DNA from: 2-02-FULL-66-14 sp964651335
GTDB taxonomy: Bacteria; Pseudomonadota; Gammaproteobacteria; Burkholderiales; SG8-39
DNA: 64,000 nucleotides
Direction: 5' to 3'
Assembly (NCBI GenBank): GCA_964651335.1
Contig: CAZYVT010000008.1
Span: 1-64,000 of the forward strand
Under the pieces are notes generated by a model. The model ran no database searches, was not told the origin of the DNA, and saw only the letters and a program-made list of their open reading frames with translations. The translations under genes were made by a program, and so were the position numbers. Of the stretch, positions 9,484 to 18,682 are shown one piece after another; the first letter of the stretch is position 1; every line of letters starts with the position of its first letter.

Positions 9484-10806
9484 ATGCGCAGCGTGGTGGT
9501 CGTCATCGCTTGCCTGCTGCCTCTTGCGGCGGATGCGCAGGACCTGCAGCAGGTCTATCGCGACGCGAAGAGTTACGATGCACAGTACGCCTCGGCGCGG
9601 TATGCGCTGCAGGCGGGCCTCGAGAAGCTGCCGCAGGGACGGGCACTCGTGCTGCCGTCGCTCAACCTGTCCGCGAGCGCGGCCGGTACACGGCTTGAAT
9701 CCGATTCGCGCGACACCGCGGTCTTGCCGAGCTTTACGCGCGACTTCCGTGCCCTTGGCTACACCCTCACGCTCACACAGCCGGTATTTCGCCCGCAGAA
9801 CTCATTGCAGTATGACCAGGCCGGGTTCCAGGTGAAGCAGGCGGAGGCGGTCTTTGCCCAGGCCGCGCAGGACCTGGTCCTGCGCGTGGCGCAGGCCTAC
9901 TTCGACGTGCTCGCGGCGCAGGATACGCTCGCGCTGGTGCGCGCGCAGAAGGCGGCGATCAGCGAGCAGCTCGCGCAGGCCAAGCGCAACTTCGAGGTCG
10001 GCACGGCGACCATTACCGACACGCACGAAGCACAGGCGCGCTTCGATCTCGCCGTCGCGCAGGAAATCGCGGCGCAAAACGATCTCGACAGCCGGAACAG
10101 GGCGCTGCAGCAGCTCGCCGGCAAGGAATATGCGTCATTGAAGCCCTTGCGCGCCGACGTGAAGCTTTCCCCGCCCAATCCGACCAGCATGCAGAGCTGG
10201 GTCGAGATCGCCGAGCAATCGAGCTACGCGGTTCAGATCCAGGACGCAGTGACGAACATTGCGGACCTTGAGGCCAAGCGCAATCGCGCCGGGCATTTGC
10301 CGACGCTCGACGTTGTCGTCACGCACGGCCAGAACCTGCAGACGGCGTCTTCGCTTTCCGCCGTCGGCGGCGACACGACGACCTCCGTGCTCAGCCTGCA
10401 GCTCGCGCTGCCGCTCTACCAGGGCGGCGCGATCAGCTCGCGCGAGCGCGAAGCGGCGGCCAACTACGAGAAAGCGAAACAGGACCTGGAAAATGCGCGC
10501 CGCGGCTCGGTGCTGGCGACCCGGCAGTCCTACCTCGCGGTGATGAACGGCATTGCCCAGGTCGCGGCTCTCGAACAGGCGCTGGTTTCGAGCCAGAGCG
10601 CGCTCGACTCGAACAAGCTGGGATATGAAGTGGGCGTGAGGATCAATATCGACGTGCTGAACGCCCAGCAGCAGCTGTTCTCGACCCGCCGCGACCTCGC
10701 GGTCGCACGTTACAACACGATCACCAATCACCTGCGGCTCAAGTCCGCCGCCGGCAGCCTCCGCGAGGAAGATCTCGAAGAAATCAATCGCGCCCTGACG
10801 CCCTGA
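9484..10806 (+). CDS. tolC: TolC family outer-membrane efflux channel
   Basis: 440 residues with a signal peptide (cleavage near AADAQ, residue 19) and two OEP repeats typical of TolC: long helices around residues 85-225 and 300-425, with YFDVLAAQD and the C-terminal DVLNAQQQLFSTRRDLAVARYN. It forms the trimeric outer-membrane duct for type I secretion and RND/ABC efflux. It follows pcm, an arrangement frequent in betaproteobacteria. Its 3' end overlaps the 3' end of convergent waaA by 23 bp. Confidence 0.93.
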   Translation: MRSVVVVIACLLPLAADAQDLQQVYRDAKSYDAQYASARYALQAGLEKLPQGRALVLPSLNLSASAAGTRLESDSRDTAVLPSFTRDFRALGYTLTLTQPVFRPQNSLQYDQAGFQVKQAEAVFAQAAQDLVLRVAQAYFDVLAAQDTLALVRAQKAAISEQLAQAKRNFEVGTATITDTHEAQARFDLAVAQEIAAQNDLDSRNRALQQLAGKEYASLKPLRADVKLSPPNPTSMQSWVEIAEQSSYAVQIQDAVTNIADLEAKRNRAGHLPTLDVVVTHGQNLQTASSLSAVGGDTTTSVLSLQLALPLYQGGAISSREREAAANYEKAKQDLENARRGSVLATRQSYLAVMNGIAQVAALEQALVSSQSALDSNKLGYEVGVRINIDVLNAQQQLFSTRRDLAVARYNTITNHLRLKSAAGSLREEDLEEINRALTP

Positions 10807-12076
10807 CGCGCACGGAGACGCCCGCACTCCGCGATGCGAGGAGCCGTCTGCATACGGCGAGATGCTTTTGCGCCGCGCCGCGATGCGCCAGGCAAAGACG
10901 CCGCCCCGCTTCGCCCATTCGATCGCGCCGCTGCCCGTCCTCAAGCAGCGCGAGCGCCAGGCGCACCGCATCAGCGGCGTCCTGCGCCTGAACCGCGGCA
11001 CCCGCGTCCAGCGCGAGCCGCGTCGGCTCGGAAAAGTTGAACATGCTCGGACCCAGCACCACCGCCGTCCCGGCGGCACAGGCCTCGATCAGATTCTGCC
11101 CGCCGAACGGCAGGAACGAGCCGCCGATCACCGCCACGTCCGCGGCCGCGTAAAAGAACGCCATTTCGCCCATCGTGTCGCCAAGGTAGACGCGATTCCC
11201 CGGGCGCGGCACGTCGCCGCGGCTGTGGCGGCCCACGGGGAATCCGTCCTTTGCGATGAGAGCGGCCAGCGCGTCGAAGCGCTGCGGGTGGCGGGGGACG
11301 ATAACCACCAGAAAGCCGCTCGGCGCTGCGGGCAGGGCGTCTAGCAGAAGTTTTTCTTCGCCCTCGCGCGTGCTCGCGAGCAGCAGCACCGGCCGGCCGA
11401 GCGCGGCGCGCCAGGCACGTCCTTCCTCCTCCTTCGCCGGATCGGGCGCGACGTCGAACTTGAGATTTCCGGCGACCGACACGTTCGTCGCACCGAGTGC
11501 CGCGAGGCGGGCAGCGTCCGCCTCGCTCTGCGCACAGACTGCTGCCAGGCTCGCAAACGCAGGCCGTGCGAGGCCGTTCCAGCGCCTGTAGCCGAGCGCC
11601 GAGGATTCGGACATGCGCGCATTTGCAAGCACCACCGGCACCGCGTAAGCACGGCAGGCCGCGAGCAGATTCGGCCAGATTTCCGTTTCCATGAGCAACC
11701 CGAGCTGCGGACGGAAATGCTCCAGAAATCTGCGCACGGGGCCGGGGTAATCATAGGGAAGCCAGGCCGTGAGCACCGACTCGCCGTACATCTGCTTCAA
11801 CGCATCGCGTCCGGCCGCGGTCGCGCAGGTGAAGAGCAATTCATGCTCCGCAAACTCCTCCCGCAGCGCGCCAACCAGCGGTGCAGAGGCCCTCGCCTCG
11901 CCCACGGACACGGCGTGCACCCAGAGCACCCGCCGCTCGGCCGTAAACCTGTACAAGCCGAATCGCTCGCCGACCCTACGCCGGTAACCGGGCTCGCGCC
12001 GGCCGCGCCACCAGAGCCTGAGAACGACCAGCGGAAGCGCGGCGTATAGCGCGATGGTGTAAAGAGTGCGCCACAT
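10784..12076 (-). CDS. waaA: 3-deoxy-D-manno-octulosonic acid (Kdo) transferase
   Basis: 430 residues. It adds Kdo from CMP-Kdo to lipid A at the inner-membrane cytoplasmic face. It has the N-terminal membrane anchor (residues 4-22), then RRVGERFG and WVHAVSVGEA, the metal/substrate motif LLMETEIWPNLL with the catalytic Glu, and a GT-B C-terminal domain ending in GGQNLIEACAAGTAVVLGP. The ATG shares one base with the waaC stop (TGATG), so the pair is coupled. Confidence 0.95.
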   Translation of the reverse strand: MWRTLYTIALYAALPLVVLRLWWRGRREPGYRRRVGERFGLYRFTAERRVLWVHAVSVGEARASAPLVGALREEFAEHELLFTCATAAGRDALKQMYGESVLTAWLPYDYPGPVRRFLEHFRPQLGLLMETEIWPNLLAACRAYAVPVVLANARMSESSALGYRRWNGLARPAFASLAAVCAQSEADAARLAALGATNVSVAGNLKFDVAPDPAKEEEGRAWRAALGRPVLLLASTREGEEKLLLDALPAAPSGFLVVIVPRHPQRFDALAALIAKDGFPVGRHSRGDVPRPGNRVYLGDTMGEMAFFYAAADVAVIGGSFLPFGGQNLIEACAAGTAVVLGPSMFNFSEPTRLALDAGAAVQAQDAADAVRLALALLEDGQRRDRMGEAGRRLCLAHRGAAQKHLAVCRRLLASRSAGVSVRVRASGRD

Positions 12077-13026
12077 CACAGCAAGTCCTCGAGCGCCGAG
12101 AGCACGCTCGCGGTCGCCGGTGGCGCACCTGCGCCGCCCAGATTGCGCACCTGCGTGCTGCCATGAAGCCCGGTCAGCGCAGGCTCGGAGGCGCAATAGA
12201 TCCCGACCGTCGCAACGCCAAGCGCAGCGCAAAGATGCGTAAGTCCGGTGTCCACTCCCGCGGCACCCCGCGCGCCACGGATCAGGCCTGCGAGTTCCTG
12301 GAGCGATAACCGGCGCGGCACGACGGCATGCGGAATTCCAGCGCCAATGCGCTCGCAGCGCGCCCGCTCGCTCTCGCTTCCCCACGGCAGCACCGGCCGA
12401 ATGCCGCGCCCGGCAAGCGTTCGGCCGATTTCTCGCCAGCGCTCCTCCGGCCAGAGCTTGTCGGTGCGGCTCGTCATCGTCAGCAGGACGGCGTATGGCG
12501 TGCTGAGCGGAACCGGTGGCGAGCTCTCCGCGCGCAGTCCGTAGTCGCACTCACCGCCGACCGCGTAGCCGAGCGCCGCGGCAGCCAATTGCCGGTTGCG
12601 CTCGACCGCGTGCTGCTCGCGTGGCACCGCGTGCCGAACGTCGTAGAAGCGTGCCGCGAGCGGTTCGCGCAGGCTCGCGCGGTTCATCCCGTGCCTCGTC
12701 CCCGGCGCGAGCGTGCAAAGCAGCGCGCTTTTCACCAGCCCCTGGGTGTCGATGACGGCGTCGTATGCCTCGACCGAGAGCGCGCGGCGGAGCGCGCCGA
12801 TTTCCGACCATACCGCCGGATTCCACAACTTTCCGCGCCAGCGCCGGACCGCGACCGGGATCACGCGCCGCACCTGTGCATGCAGCGCCGGGATCGCTGC
12901 GAACGCCTCTTCCACCATCCAGTCGATCCGGGCGCCAGGGAGCGCGCGCGCGACATCGCTCACCGCCGGGCAATGATGGATCACGTCGCCGAGCGAGGAA
13001 GTCTTGACGAAGAGGATGCGCTGCAC
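12076..13026 (-). CDS. waaC: Lipopolysaccharide heptosyltransferase I
   Basis: 316 residues, GT9 family. It adds the first L-glycero-D-manno-heptose to Kdo2-lipid A. It starts with ILFVKTSSLGDVIHHCPAV (catalytic Asp in SSLGD) and has the WaaC-type TSRTDKLWPEERW and the ADP-binding GVDTGLTHLCAALGVATVGIY. It is cotranscribed with waaA and divergent from the GT2 gene at 13095. Confidence 0.93.
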   Translation of the reverse strand: MQRILFVKTSSLGDVIHHCPAVSDVARALPGARIDWMVEEAFAAIPALHAQVRRVIPVAVRRWRGKLWNPAVWSEIGALRRALSVEAYDAVIDTQGLVKSALLCTLAPGTRHGMNRASLREPLAARFYDVRHAVPREQHAVERNRQLAAAALGYAVGGECDYGLRAESSPPVPLSTPYAVLLTMTSRTDKLWPEERWREIGRTLAGRGIRPVLPWGSESERARCERIGAGIPHAVVPRRLSLQELAGLIRGARGAAGVDTGLTHLCAALGVATVGIYCASEPALTGLHGSTQVRNLGGAGAPPATASVLSALEDLL

Positions 13027-13094
13027 GGAGGGGAAATCGCCCTGCGGCGGTAAAATACCGCGTTCTTTTCGCGCAATTCTAACCGGAAACCGCT

Positions 13095-13892
13095 TTGCGC
13101 CAGCCGCTGTCGGTCGTCCTCGTCACCCAGAACGCAGCGGCGTTGCTTCCCGAATGCCTCGCGAGCGTTCCATTCGCCGACGAAATCATCGTCGTCGATT
13201 CCGGCAGCAGCGACGGCACAGCGGACTGTGCCGCCCGGCACGGAGCACGCGTGGTGGAAAGGGAATGGATGGGATTCGGCCGGCAGAAGCAGTTTGCCGT
13301 CAGCCAGGCGCGCAACAACTGGGTGCTGTGCCTGGACGCCGATGAGCGCGTATCGCCCGACCTTGCGCGGAGCATCCGCAATGCGCTCGAAGAGCCACTG
13401 TCGCCCGTGTATCGCATGGCGCGCCGCAACCGGTTTCTCGGCCGCTGGCTCAGGCACGGCGAGGGCTACCCCGACTGGTGCACGCGTCTGTTCGATCGCA
13501 CGAGCGCCGCCTGGAGCGACGACGCGGTGCACGAAAAGGTGCTCCACGCTGTAACGCCGGGAACCCTCGAAGGCGATCTGCTCCACGAATCGGCGGAAGA
13601 CCTCGGCAAGTACCTCGAGAAGCAGAACCGCTACACGGCGCTCGCGGCGCAGCAGCTCTTCGAACGCGGCCGCAGCGCGGGGACACTCGAGCTCGTGCTG
13701 TCGCCGCTGGTCCGGTTCGCAAAATTCTACATCCTGCGCCTCGGTTTTCTCGACGGGGTGCCGGGACTGGTGCACACCTCGATCGGATGCATGAACAGCT
13801 TCATGAAATACGCCAAGCTCATCGAGCTGCAGCGGACCCCCTCCCCCATGCCCCCCCTGGAAGGGAGAGGCAAAGGCGGGGGCGCGGCATGA
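13095..13892 (+). CDS. Family 2 glycosyltransferase, WaaE/KdtX-like
   Basis: 265 residues, GT-A fold. Nucleotide-sugar motif IIVVDSGSSDGT near residue 35 and DXD-type CLDADERV near residue 78; the YPDWCTRLFDR and ESAEDLGKYLEKQNRYT stretches resemble LPS inner-core beta-1,4-glucosyltransferases (WaaE/KdtX). The start is TTG. The last about 18 residues (Pro/Gly-rich) come from a GC-rich inverted repeat that runs into the 3' end, so the natural C-terminus may once have been near IELQR. The stop overlaps the next ATG (ATGA). Confidence 0.85.
   Translation: MRQPLSVVLVTQNAAALLPECLASVPFADEIIVVDSGSSDGTADCAARHGARVVEREWMGFGRQKQFAVSQARNNWVLCLDADERVSPDLARSIRNALEEPLSPVYRMARRNRFLGRWLRHGEGYPDWCTRLFDRTSAAWSDDAVHEKVLHAVTPGTLEGDLLHESAEDLGKYLEKQNRYTALAAQQLFERGRSAGTLELVLSPLVRFAKFYILRLGFLDGVPGLVHTSIGCMNSFMKYAKLIELQRTPSPMPPLEGRGKGGGAA
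13837..13882. repeat. GC-rich inverted-repeat element, copy 1
   Basis: A C-rich left arm (CCCCCTCCCCCATG) is followed by GGAAGGGAGAGG and a G-rich right arm ending GGCGGGGG. A similar architecture is found at 44857-44904. It lies inside the 3' end of the GT2 gene and encodes its Pro/Gly-rich tail, so it seems to have been inserted or grown in frame. Confidence 0.5.
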
Positions 13893-14899
13893 AAGTACTG
13901 GTTACCGGCGCGGCCGGCTTCATCGGAATGCACTGCGCCGAGAGGCTCGCTGCGCGCGGCGACGAAGTGATCGGGATCGATAATCTCTCTCCCTACTACT
14001 CGGTCGAACTCAAGCAGGCGCGCCTCGCGCGGCTGCAGGCGCTGAAGGGCGTGCGCGTCGAGCGGCTCGATCTTGCAGATGTTGGCGCACTGGAGAAGCT
14101 TTTCGCCGCGACACGTCCGGAGTTCGTCCTGCATCTGGCGGCGCAGCCGGGAGTACGCTATTCCCTCGAGAATCCCGGCGCCTACATCCAGGCGAACCTC
14201 GTCGGCTTCGCGAACCTGCTGGAAGCACTCCGCCGCCACCCGCCGACGCACCTGGTCTATGCCTCGAGCTCCAGCGTGTACGGCGCGAACGAAAAGCTGC
14301 CGTGGGCCGAGTCCGACAACGTGGATCATCCGCTGAGCCTGTACGCCGCCACCAAGAAATCGAATGAGTTGATGGCGCACGTGTACAGCCACCTGTTCGG
14401 CATTCCCGCAACCGGCCTGCGCTACTTCACGGTGTATGGTCCATGGGGCAGGCCGGACATGTCGCCGGTTCTCTTTGCACGCGCAATCATGGAAGCGAAG
14501 CCCATCCAGGTTTTCAACCATGGAGAGATGCAGCGCGACTTCACGTACATCGACGACGTGGCCGAAGCAACGCTGCGGGTACTGGACCGACCCGCCGCTC
14601 CCGCGCCGGGATTCGACACACGCCGGCCCGATCCGGCGACCAGCTGGGCGCCATGGCGGGTGTACAACATCGGCAATCACCGTCCTGTGCCGCTGATGGA
14701 CTATGTCGCCGCGCTGGAGCGGGCGCTCGGAAAGACCGCGTGCAAGGAAATGAAGCCGATGCAGCCGGGCGACGTGCAGGCGACCTGCGCCGAGACGGAA
14801 CGCCTCGCCGAGGCAATCGGCTTCGCACCCTCGACGCCCCTCGAGGAGGGGTTGGAGAAGTTCGCGCGATGGTTCAAGAGCTATTACGGATATGCCTGA
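13889..14899 (+). CDS. NAD-dependent UDP-glucuronate 4-epimerase-type enzyme
   Basis: 336 residues, extended SDR. It has NAD-binding VTGAAGFIGMHCAE at the N-terminus, the Ser/Tyr/Lys set in ASSSSVYG and YAATKKSNE, and the substrate stretch YFTVYGPWGRPDMSP. This set, with IDNLSPYYSVELK, is typical of CapI/LspL-like UDP-GlcA 4-epimerases that supply UDP-galacturonate for surface polysaccharide. The ATG overlaps the GT2 stop by 4 bp, so it belongs to the same operon. UDP-glucose 4-epimerase activity cannot be excluded. Confidence 0.87.
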   Translation: MKVLVTGAAGFIGMHCAERLAARGDEVIGIDNLSPYYSVELKQARLARLQALKGVRVERLDLADVGALEKLFAATRPEFVLHLAAQPGVRYSLENPGAYIQANLVGFANLLEALRRHPPTHLVYASSSSVYGANEKLPWAESDNVDHPLSLYAATKKSNELMAHVYSHLFGIPATGLRYFTVYGPWGRPDMSPVLFARAIMEAKPIQVFNHGEMQRDFTYIDDVAEATLRVLDRPAAPAPGFDTRRPDPATSWAPWRVYNIGNHRPVPLMDYVAALERALGKTACKEMKPMQPGDVQATCAETERLAEAIGFAPSTPLEEGLEKFARWFKSYYGYA

Positions 14900-14929
14900 G
14901 CGGATTGCCGGTCGACCTAGAATCGTGTC

Positions 14930-16354
14930 ATGTCCAGGACTCTCGTACCGCTGATCCTCTCCGGCGGCTCCGGCAGCCGGCTCTGGCCGATGTCGCGCAG
15001 GCTACTTCCCAAGCAGTACCTTCCGCTCGTCACCGAGCACACGTTGCTGCAGGATACGGTGCTGCGCCTGCGCGGGCTGAAGGGATTCGGCGCGCCGATC
15101 GTGGTGGTGAATCAGGAGCACCGCTTTCTCGCCGCCGAGCAACTCCACGCTCTCGGCGTGCAGCCGCGCGCGATGCTCCTTGAACCGGTGGGCCGCAATA
15201 CGGCGCCTGCCGTGGCGGTGGCCGCGCTGCAGCTCGCGAAGGACGAGCCCGACGCTGCGCTGCTCGTGCTGCCCTCCGATCACCTGATCGGCGACGTACC
15301 GGCATTCCATCGGGCGGCAGGCCAAGCGATGGCGATTGCCGCGCAGGGGTTTCTGGTGACGTTCGGCATCGCGCCGACGCGCCCGGCAACGGGTTTCGGC
15401 TACATCGAGGCCGGCGACCCGATCCCTCGGCATGAGGGCGCCTTCCGCATCCGGCGCTTCGTCGAGAAACCTTCGGCCGAAAGAGCGCAGGCGTTTCTGG
15501 CACAGGGCGGTTACCTGTGGAATGCTGGCATGTTCGCCTTCATTGCAGGGCAGTTTCTCGAGGAACTCGAACGATTCCGGCCAGAGATCCTCGCTGCAGC
15601 GAGGAAGGCGCTGGAGCACGCCGCACGCGATCTCGACTTCCTGCGTCTCGAGCGCGAGGCGTTCGCGGCATGCCCGTCGGACTCCGTGGACTATGCGGTC
15701 ATGGAGCGGACGGACCGCGGCGCCGTGGTACGTGCCGAGTTGCTCTGGAGCGACGTCGGCTCCTGGTCCGCGCTGTGGGAAACGGGTCTTAAGGACCCCG
15801 CGCAGAACGTGACGCGCGGCGACGTGTGGCTGCACGAGGCGGCGCGCTGCTACGTGCGCGCCGACGCGCGGCATGTCTCGGTGCTCGGCGCCGAGGACCT
15901 GGTGATCGTGGAAACGGATGACGCGGTCCTTGTTGCCGCGCGCGAGCGCGCGCAGGAGGTAAAGGAAGTCGTCGAGCAGCTCGACCGTCTCAACCGCCGC
16001 GAGCACGTCTCGCACACCCGCGTATACCGTCCGTGGGGCTATTACGAAACGGTGGATTCGGGCGAGCGCTTCCAGGTCAAGCGGCTGATGGTGAAGCCGG
16101 GGCACGGCCTGTCGCTGCAGCTGCACCGCAAGCGCGCCGAGCACTGGGTCGTGGTCTCCGGCAGCGCCACGGTCACGCGCGGCGAGGAGACAGTCACGCT
16201 GAACGAAAACCAGTCCACCTTCATCCCCCTGGGAACCAGGCACAGGCTGCAGAACCAGAGTGGGGCGCCATTGTTTCTCATCGAGGTGCAGTCCGGCAGC
16301 TACCTCGGCGAGGACGACATCGAGCGGTTCGAGGACCGCTACGGGCGGACCTAG
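14930..16354 (+). CDS. manC: Mannose-1-phosphate guanylyltransferase / mannose-6-phosphate isomerase
   Basis: 474 residues, the bifunctional ManC/AlgA/XanB type. The N-terminal pyrophosphorylase has ILSGGSGSRLWPMSR and RRFVEKPS. The C-terminal cupin isomerase carries QLHRKRAEHWVVVSG and ends with LIEVQSGSYLGEDDIERFED. It makes GDP-mannose from mannose-6-phosphate for LPS or exopolysaccharide. It is 30 bp downstream of the epimerase; its 3' end overlaps the next convergent gene by four bases. Confidence 0.95.
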   Translation: MSRTLVPLILSGGSGSRLWPMSRRLLPKQYLPLVTEHTLLQDTVLRLRGLKGFGAPIVVVNQEHRFLAAEQLHALGVQPRAMLLEPVGRNTAPAVAVAALQLAKDEPDAALLVLPSDHLIGDVPAFHRAAGQAMAIAAQGFLVTFGIAPTRPATGFGYIEAGDPIPRHEGAFRIRRFVEKPSAERAQAFLAQGGYLWNAGMFAFIAGQFLEELERFRPEILAAARKALEHAARDLDFLRLEREAFAACPSDSVDYAVMERTDRGAVVRAELLWSDVGSWSALWETGLKDPAQNVTRGDVWLHEAARCYVRADARHVSVLGAEDLVIVETDDAVLVAARERAQEVKEVVEQLDRLNRREHVSHTRVYRPWGYYETVDSGERFQVKRLMVKPGHGLSLQLHRKRAEHWVVVSGSATVTRGEETVTLNENQSTFIPLGTRHRLQNQSGAPLFLIEVQSGSYLGEDDIERFEDRYGRT

Positions 16355-17280
16355 CGCCGGAGAATCCAGTCCCAGGTGCGCCGCATCCCGGCTTCGAGAC
16401 TCGTCGTCGTCTTCCAGCCCAGGAACTCCAGCGCCCGAGCGGCATTCAGGACCACCCTGGGTGCATCCGCCTTGCGTCCAGGCGTAAAGCCGATGCGCGC
16501 CTTGCGCCCCGTCACGCGCTCCATCATCTCGATCAGTTGCAGCAGGCTGGTGCCTCGACCGGAACCGATGTTGAATACGCGCGGTTCTGCCTCGCGCAGC
16601 GGGCGCTCCATTCCGGCAACCAGCGCACCGATGAGGTCGCCCACGTAGAGGAAGTCGCGGACAACGCTCCCGTCTCCCCAAATCGTGATCTCGGCACCTT
16701 CGGCGATTCGCCCGAGGAAGACAGCGACCGCGCCTTGCGCGCCAAGCGGATCCTGGAATTCACCGTAGGGATTGCTCGGCCGGAACACCACATATTCCAG
16801 GCCGTGCAGGTGCCGGTAGAGTCTCAGGTAGTGCTCGAACGCGAGTTTGCTGACGCCGTAAGCGTTGATCGGAAAGGTCGCATGGTCTTCCACGATCAAA
16901 TCCTCGCGGCTCGAACCGTACAGGGCGCCCCCGGTGGACATGAAGAGCAGCTTCGGCCGGCGCGCGAGCCGGACAATCCCGTCGAGCAGATGCACGCTCG
17001 CCAATACATTGGTCTGCAGATCGTAAAACGGGGCGTCATTTGCAGCCTGTGGCTTGGTCGTCCAGGCAAGGTGAAACACCGTACTCACCGACTCGAGGAG
17101 TTCCGGCCACAGGTCGGCAACACTGGACATGTCGCCCTGATGGAACTCGACCTCTGCCTGGGCGGGCGCCACGCGATCGAACACGACCGGCCGATAACCC
17201 CGTTCGCGCAGGATGGAGCAGAGGTGCGTGCCGATGAAGCCGCTGCCGCCGATCAGCAGGACGCGATCGCTCACTGCCAC
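16351..17280 (-). CDS. NAD-dependent nucleotide-sugar epimerase/dehydratase
   Basis: 309 residues, extended SDR of the UDP-glucose 4-epimerase-like group. It has LLIGGSGFIGTHLCS, TGGALYGSS, catalytic YGVSK (near residue 141) and RPSNPYG. The exact sugar cannot be told. The GTG at 17280 gives a 10-bp overlap with rmlD; a GTG at 17274 would give the 4-bp GTGA overlap used elsewhere in this operon and is equally likely. It is last in the rmlBACD-led transcript. Confidence 0.83.
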   Translation of the reverse strand: MAVSDRVLLIGGSGFIGTHLCSILRERGYRPVVFDRVAPAQAEVEFHQGDMSSVADLWPELLESVSTVFHLAWTTKPQAANDAPFYDLQTNVLASVHLLDGIVRLARRPKLLFMSTGGALYGSSREDLIVEDHATFPINAYGVSKLAFEHYLRLYRHLHGLEYVVFRPSNPYGEFQDPLGAQGAVAVFLGRIAEGAEITIWGDGSVVRDFLYVGDLIGALVAGMERPLREAEPRVFNIGSGRGTSLLQLIEMMERVTGRKARIGFTPGRKADAPRVVLNAARALEFLGWKTTTSLEAGMRRTWDWILRR

Positions 17281-18140
17281 TGCGCGCCTTCAACGGCTGC
17301 GAAGCGTGGGTCCATGACCTCGCGGAGCTGCTGCTGCCAATCGTCCAGCACGATACCGAAGAGGCTTCTCAATTTGGCATTGTCCAGCAGTGAATTGCAG
17401 GGTCGCCGGGCCGCACTCGGGTAGTCCTGCGATCGGATGCCCACGACCCGCGTCGGCAGCCCCGCGCTTTTCACGATCGCTTCCGCAAAGCCGTGCCAAC
17501 TCGTCTGCCCGGATGCGCTCGCGTGAAACACCCCCTCGGGTCCTGTGCGACCAAGGATCAGGGCGGTAGCCCTTGCGATCGCAGCGGCGGACGTGGGCGC
17601 ACCGATCTGGTCGTTCACGACGCGCAATTCGGATTGTTCGCGCGCGCGGCGCAGGATGGTACGCAGGAAGTTGCTGCCGCGCGCCGAATAGATCCAGCTG
17701 GTACGCAGGACGACATGACGGCAGCCGCTGGCATGAATCGCCCGCTCGCCTTCGAGTTTGCTCCTTCCATACACGTTCAATGGATGGGTCGGGTCTTCTT
17801 CGACATAGGGCGTCGCCTTGGTTCCATCGAACACGTAGTCGGTCGAATAATGCACCAGCAGAGCGCCGAGCCGCCCTGCTTCTGCCGCGAATACTCCCGG
17901 CGCGGCGCCGTTGATCCGCATGGCGGCCTCGGGCTCGGACTCGGCGCGATCCACCGCTGTGTACGCGGCGGCGTTGACGACAACCTCGGGTCTTGTCTCG
18001 CGCACCATGCGCCGGATCGCTTCGGCGTCGGCAAGGTCGAGCATCGCGCGGTCGGTCGCGATCACTTCGCCCAGCGGAGCGAGCGAGCGCTCGAGCTCCC
18101 GGCCGACCTGACCATTTCGACCGCTCAGGAGGATCCTCAC
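17271..18140 (-). CDS. rmlD: dTDP-4-dehydrorhamnose reductase
   Basis: 289 residues. The last step of dTDP-L-rhamnose synthesis. It starts with GTG (RILLSGRNGQVGRELE, the SDR glycine motif) overlapping the rmlC stop as GTGA. It has STDYVFDG, catalytic YGRSKLEGE, LRTSWIYS and VVNDQIGAPTSA, all family hallmarks. It is part of an rmlB-A-C-D operon read leftwards. Confidence 0.95.
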   Translation of the reverse strand: MRILLSGRNGQVGRELERSLAPLGEVIATDRAMLDLADAEAIRRMVRETRPEVVVNAAAYTAVDRAESEPEAAMRINGAAPGVFAAEAGRLGALLVHYSTDYVFDGTKATPYVEEDPTHPLNVYGRSKLEGERAIHASGCRHVVLRTSWIYSARGSNFLRTILRRAREQSELRVVNDQIGAPTSAAAIARATALILGRTGPEGVFHASASGQTSWHGFAEAIVKSAGLPTRVVGIRSQDYPSAARRPCNSLLDNAKLRSLFGIVLDDWQQQLREVMDPRFAAVEGAQWQ

Positions 18141-18682
18141 GGGTACGTGTCGGCCGCCGCCAACGGGGTACCGCGCCGGTCTTTCTCGGCGACGACCGGA
18201 TCTCCCTCCAGCGGCCACGGAATGGCCAGCACAGGATCGTTCCACAGCAGCGTCCGATCGTGTTCCGGCGCGTAGTAGTCCGTGGTCTTGTACTGCACCT
18301 CCGCGACGCTCGAAGTGACCAGAAAACCATGCGCAAAACCGGGAGGAATCCATACGATTCGCTTCGCGTCCGCGGACAAGCCGAATGCCACCCACTTGCC
18401 GAAAGTGGCGGAGCTTACGCGCAGGTCCACGGCCACGTCCCAGATCTCTCCTGCGGTCACGCGCACCAGCTTTCCCTGCGGCTGCGTGATCTGGTAATGC
18501 AGTCCGCGCAGCACGTTCTTTGTCGAGCGCGAGTGGTTGTCCTGCACGAACTCGGCATCGATCCCGGTGGCATCGCGGAACGCGCGCCGGTTGTAGCTCT
18601 CCAGGAAAAAACCGCGCTCGTCGCGAAACACCCTCGGCTCGAGGATCAGCACTTCGGCGATTTCAGTGCGGGTGACTCGCAT
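18137..18682 (-). CDS. rmlC: dTDP-4-dehydrorhamnose 3,5-epimerase
   Basis: 181 residues, the cupin-fold epimerase of dTDP-rhamnose synthesis. Family motifs: EPRVFRDERGFFLESYN near residue 15, FVQDNHSRSTKNVLRGLHYQ with the catalytic His, and WIPPGFAHGFLV. The ATG shares one base with the rmlA stop (TGATG). Confidence 0.96.
   Translation of the reverse strand: MRVTRTEIAEVLILEPRVFRDERGFFLESYNRRAFRDATGIDAEFVQDNHSRSTKNVLRGLHYQITQPQGKLVRVTAGEIWDVAVDLRVSSATFGKWVAFGLSADAKRIVWIPPGFAHGFLVTSSVAEVQYKTTDYYAPEHDRTLLWNDPVLAIPWPLEGDPVVAEKDRRGTPLAAADTYP

Noticed and set aside
13478..13888. Upstream extension of the UDP-glucuronate epimerase frame
   Set aside because: It overlaps the GT2 gene in another frame; the NAD-binding motif begins at ATG 13889.
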